NCBI GenBank assembly: GCA_016705955.1
Contig: JADJKO010000002.1
Coordinates: 434,001-498,000, forward strand
Reading direction: 5' to 3'
From: Flavobacteriales bacterium
GTDB lineage: Bacteria > Bacteroidota > Bacteroidia > Flavobacteriales_F > PHOS-HE28
DNA length: 64,000 bases
Shown here: positions 63,941-64,000 of the stretch, in pieces
How the letters are laid out: the number at the start of each line of letters is the position of its first letter
Numbering within the stretch: the first letter of the stretch is position 1
Notes under the pieces: generated by a model
Databases searched by the model: none
What the model was told of the DNA's origin: nothing
The model's input: only the letters and a program-made list of their open reading frames with translations
Position numbers and translations under genes: made by a program

Positions 63941-64000
63941 TGCTGTTCGGGGCGAAATATAGAAGTAGAGGTCCGATAGCCGATGGAGGAAGCGGTGATC

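Overview
The window looks like chromosomal DNA of a G+C-rich member of the Bacteroidota, most likely Flavobacteriales. Supporting signs are several secreted proteins with type IX secretion (T9SS) type A C-terminal sorting domains, Bacteroidota-style -33/-7 promoter elements (one clear TTTG-N20-TACGTTTG), delta-60 repeat, PKD and PA14 surface proteins, ORF6N-domain proteins, a GH92 mannosidase, and little use of Shine-Dalgarno sites. No rRNA, tRNA or CRISPR array was seen, and none of the T9SS machinery is encoded here.

Layout. 1-5.8 kb: two tandem paralogous PKD/PA14 surface proteins, the second with an N-terminal glucose/sorbosone dehydrogenase-type propeller. 6.1-9.1 kb: PAP2 phosphatase, outer-membrane barrel, a stand-alone sorbosone-dehydrogenase-like protein and an AT-hook protein. 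9.2-16.3 kb: the selenouridine genes mnmH and selD, separated by a tandem duplication of a two-gene secreted-protein unit; the copy junction carries a spare 3' end of mnmH. 16.4-21.9 kb: surface-polysaccharide genes (nucleotide-sugar dehydratase, epimerase, glycosyltransferase) with a ParE/RelE-type toxin-antitoxin pair and REP-like hairpins. 22-26 kb: gcvT, a nine-copy 96-bp tandem array, a ComB-like phosphatase and an S1/P1-type nuclease. 26.2-34.3 kb: three tandem delta-60 proteins, then an ExeM-like extracellular nuclease. 34.3-37.9 kb: an ArsR-led operon of SRPBCC, GyrI-like, VOC and DoxX proteins. 37.9-44.8 kb: a compact set fitting N-glycan salvage (GH92, ROK kinase, MFS sugar porter, glycosylasparaginase). 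45.2-47.8 kb: ECF sigma factor, putative anti-sigma factor and a secreted protein. 47.9-55.4 kb: DUF493 protein, small membrane and secreted proteins, two T9SS cargo proteins, a TPR protein and an FG-GAP/UnbV protein. 55.5-64 kb: PIF1-like helicase, S41 peptidase, two ORF6N proteins plus an XRE/S24 regulator, two GldL-like mini membrane proteins, two-part VOC operon, an acidic-tail protein and a deoxyhypusine-synthase-like enzyme.

Three themes stand out. First, local tandem duplication is pervasive (PKD/PA14 x2, secreted pair x2, delta-60 x3, ORF6N x2, GldL-like x2, 96-bp repeat x9). Second, five proteins of different architecture end in the same module of about 230 residues, which carries two DxNxDG loops. 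Third, at least eight genes are broken by one-base indels, mostly in or beside short homopolymers, and each can be restored by homology to a neighbour or by protein logic. That pattern fits long-read assembly error better than eight independent decays, although only raw reads can settle it.
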